A DNA stretch of 64,000 nt from Arthrobacter sp. efr-133-TYG-118. GTDB lineage: Bacteria; Actinomycetota; Actinomycetes; Actinomycetales; Micrococcaceae. The translations under genes were made by a program, and so were the position numbers. Under the pieces are notes generated by a model. It was not told the DNA's origin and ran no database searches. It worked only from the letters and a program-made list of their open reading frames with translations. Location: positions 1 through 64,000 of the forward strand of contig NZ_JARVRH010000012.1 in assembly GCF_030209755.1 (NCBI RefSeq). The letters are read 5' to 3'. Below, one piece after another: positions 62,253 to 64,000 of this stretch (position 1 is the stretch's first letter; each line of letters opens with the position of its first letter).

Positions 62253-62912
62253 ATGAGGCTCTTGCTTATCCGCCACGGGCAGACCCCCGGAAACGTCCTG
62301 GGGCAGTTGGACACGGCGTTTCCCGGTCCGGGACTGACTGAACTCGGCGAACGTCAGGCCGCTGCGCTCCCGGAGTCCCTCGCCAACGAGGACATCACGG
62401 CCATCTATGCGTCCACGCTGGTCCGTACCCAGCTGACGGCCGCCCCGCTTGCAAAAGCCCTAGGGCTCGAGGCCACTGTGTTGCACGGCCTGCAGGAGAT
62501 TGAGGCCGGGGCCTTGGAGAAGCTCACCGACCACGAATCGCACCACCGGTACATGAGCACCGTTTTCGCCTGGACCGACGGTGAACTCGACCTCCGTATG
62601 CCGGGCGCGGGTGATGGCCACGAGTTCTTCGCCCGCTACGACGCTGCCATTGCCAAGGTGGCAGCGGCAGGCGACGAAACCGCCGTCGTGGTCAGCCACG
62701 GTGCCGCGATCCGCTGCTGGGCAGGTCGCCGTGCCGTGGATGTCGGCCGCGAGTTCGCCGCCACCCACCAGCTGCAGAACACCGGAATCGTGGTGCTCGA
62801 AGGCGACCCGGAGGGCGGCTGGCACCTGCTGCACTGGGACCAAAGCCCGGTAGGCGGACTTGCCTTGGCCGACCGGACGGTCGAAGATCCCACCGGCGAC
62901 GCCATCGAATGA
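62253..62912 (+). CDS. Histidine phosphatase (phosphoglycerate mutase-like)
   Basis: A 219-residue protein with the RHG motif LLLIRHGQTPGNVLGQLDTA at the start and the second catalytic His in AVVVSHGAAIRCWAGRRAVD. The size suits a branch-2 or GpmB-like phosphatase rather than a mutase. Substrate unknown. An AAGGA site lies upstream. Just after purB on the same strand. Confidence 0.9.
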   Translation: MRLLLIRHGQTPGNVLGQLDTAFPGPGLTELGERQAAALPESLANEDITAIYASTLVRTQLTAAPLAKALGLEATVLHGLQEIEAGALEKLTDHESHHRYMSTVFAWTDGELDLRMPGAGDGHEFFARYDAAIAKVAAAGDETAVVVSHGAAIRCWAGRRAVDVGREFAATHQLQNTGIVVLEGDPEGGWHLLHWDQSPVGGLALADRTVEDPTGDAIE

Positions 62913-63036
62913 CGGCTGCTTGAGGCCAACCCCAACGCACCGGTATTTCTCCGGACGCTTACGCGCAGGAAACACCGCGGTAACCCCCGCTTCTTAGGCT
63001 TGATAGGCATAACCCCCTCCGGCGAAAGAGGTTCCG

Positions 63037-63540
63037 ATGCAGACCAATCCGCGGCTCAACATCAGACAGGTCACCTGGGCTAACCCGGTGGGTGCAGACC
63101 TCCGCGCGGCGCAGCAAGCGGAATTGGACGCCCGGTTCGGCAACTCAGACCACGAGCCCGGACCCGCGCCGTCGGAAGCGGACACGGCCGTTTTCGTCGT
63201 TGCCTACGAAAAGTGCTCCGGCCAGCCCCTGGGTTGCGGAGGGCTAAGGATTCTGGATGCCGAAACCGCGGAAATCAAGCGTCTATACGTCGTCCCCTAC
63301 GCGAGGGGCTCAGGAGTGGCCAGCTCTATCCTTGCCGCGTTGGAGGCGCAGGCGCATGCCCACGGTTTCAGCATGATCACAGCGGAAGCGGGTTCGGCCC
63401 AATCGGATGGCCGCAGCTTCTACGAAAGCGCCGGCTTCGCCGCAGTGCCCAACTTCGGCCCCTACATTGGTGTCAGCCACTCGCACTGCTACGCCAAGCC
63501 GATCGATTCGCACAGCGCCTCGCACACGGCGATGGCCTAA
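63037..63540 (+). CDS. GNAT-family N-acetyltransferase
   Basis: A 167-residue acetyltransferase. Acetyl-CoA loop: IKRLYVVPYARGSGVASSIL with VVPYARGSGVA; later SDGRSFYESAGFAAVPNFGP. AAAGAGG precedes the ATG. Substrate unknown. Follows the histidine phosphatase by 124 bases. Confidence 0.9.
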   Translation: MQTNPRLNIRQVTWANPVGADLRAAQQAELDARFGNSDHEPGPAPSEADTAVFVVAYEKCSGQPLGCGGLRILDAETAEIKRLYVVPYARGSGVASSILAALEAQAHAHGFSMITAEAGSAQSDGRSFYESAGFAAVPNFGPYIGVSHSHCYAKPIDSHSASHTAMA

Positions 63541-63581
63541 GGACAGGCTGGCCCACCGCTCCAGGCCTGCCGCCCCACCGA

Positions 63582-64000
63582 TCAATCCAGGCTGCGTCCG
63601 CCCTGCCCCAGATGGGCCCGATTCAGTGCTTCGATTTCTTCATCGCTCAGGTCGTCGAAGCTCTTGGCCTCGTGCTTGTCGCTCCGGGAGAACCGGACGA
63701 ACATCAGGATGATGAGGGGAAGATCCACGATCTCCGCGAGGAACCACATCAGGTCTCCTGCGAGTTGCTGGTCCCGTAGCGGAGAGGGAAACCAGCCTGG
63801 CTGATTGCCCAAGACTGACGTGGCGCCGTCAAGAATTCCCGGACTGAGCCGCATCAGGACCCCAGGCACCGCATCGGCGAGCAGCTCAATAAATACAAAG
63901 ATGAACTCGACGACGATGAGCGATGAGGTGCGTCCTGCGCCGTCTTCCATGATCGGTACGGTCATGAGGAGGCCCATGGCGGGCACCAGCAGCGTCAGGA
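63582..64000 (-). CDS. Cytochrome c oxidase assembly protein (CtaG-like), C-terminal part
   Basis: The frame runs from a stop at 63582 through the right edge, so only about 139 C-terminal residues are visible. Three membrane helices (MGLLMTVPIMEDGAGRT; SSLIVVEFIFVFIELLADAV; then MWFLAEIVDLPLIILMFVRF) and a charged tail (DKHEAKSFDDLSDEEIEALN). The helix pattern and tail resemble the caa3_CtaG family involved in cytochrome oxidase assembly. The start lies outside. Confidence 0.72.
   Translation of the reverse strand, partial: LTLLVPAMGLLMTVPIMEDGAGRTSSLIVVEFIFVFIELLADAVPGVLMRLSPGILDGATSVLGNQPGWFPSPLRDQQLAGDLMWFLAEIVDLPLIILMFVRFSRSDKHEAKSFDDLSDEEIEALNRAHLGQGGRSLD

Noticed and set aside
60738..62276. 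A 512-residue open frame on the - strand
   Set aside because: It is antisense to purB, which has clear catalytic motifs.
1..64000. tRNA, rRNA or tmRNA genes
   Set aside because: No cloverleaf with a CCA end or rRNA core motif was recognised in any intergenic gap.

Overview
The window is high-GC actinobacterial chromosome, most likely Arthrobacter, Pseudarthrobacter or Paenarthrobacter (Micrococcaceae). The pointers are frequent GTG starts, two DUF222/HNH endonuclease genes, an actinobacterial-type c-di-AMP riboswitch, many TetR/MarR/Lrp regulators and a rich sugar and polyol catabolism. The genus is inferred from gene content and was not tested by phylogeny. There is no rRNA, tRNA, CRISPR array, insertion sequence or prophage. 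Gene density is high and the layout looks chromosomal.

Layout. 1-6.2 kb: a DUF222 endonuclease cut by the left edge, an Lrp/LysE exporter pair, a GerW-like protein, a helical-repeat hypothetical protein, a DUF4383 membrane protein and a NarL-type two-component system. 6.5-13.1 kb: a polyol or sugar utilisation operon (ABC binding protein, two permeases, zinc dehydrogenase, PfkB kinase) with a divergent AraC regulator. 13.2-24.8 kb: malic enzyme with a perfect DasR/NagR-type operator core upstream, then RraA, four MFS transporters, a MarR repressor with a striking nested operator, an acetyltransferase and a CycA-like amino-acid permease. 25-33 kb: a DUF1772/NmrA pair with a divergent MarR, then the mannitol PTS block (mtlA, mtlD, a TetR regulator, ptsI, ptsH). 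33-41.5 kb: acyl-CoA dehydrogenase, three TetR-linked loci including a flavoprotein with a perfect operator, a c-di-AMP riboswitch leading into a membrane-anchored Pro-rich protein, and the PucR/ald pair. 41.8-49.5 kb: a frameshifted DUF222 gene, an ECF sigma/anti-sigma pair, a secreted low-complexity protein, an oxidoreductase, an FMN reductase and a GerMN lipoprotein. 49.5-58.4 kb: PEP-mutase-like protein, aminotransferase-UspA, PAP2 phosphatase, the branched-chain keto-acid dehydrogenase operon and hisC. 58.4-64 kb: a 4TM protein, a WXG100-like/hydrolase pair, purB, a histidine phosphatase, a GNAT protein and the cut end of a CtaG-like gene.

How it fits together. Two independent polyol routes are present, one ABC plus dehydrogenase plus kinase and one PTS, and both would deliver fructose 6-phosphate. 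Malic enzyme, alanine dehydrogenase and the branched-chain dehydrogenase link carbon and amino-acid metabolism.

The most unusual non-coding feature is a family of intergenic elements. Their half-site is close to GACGCTCGCTCACATAT and they are built as nested inverted repeats. They fill three convergent gene gaps and form a mixed-orientation cluster in a fourth gap. Two further long palindromes, of unrelated sequence, sit at 20.8 and 45.6 kb.
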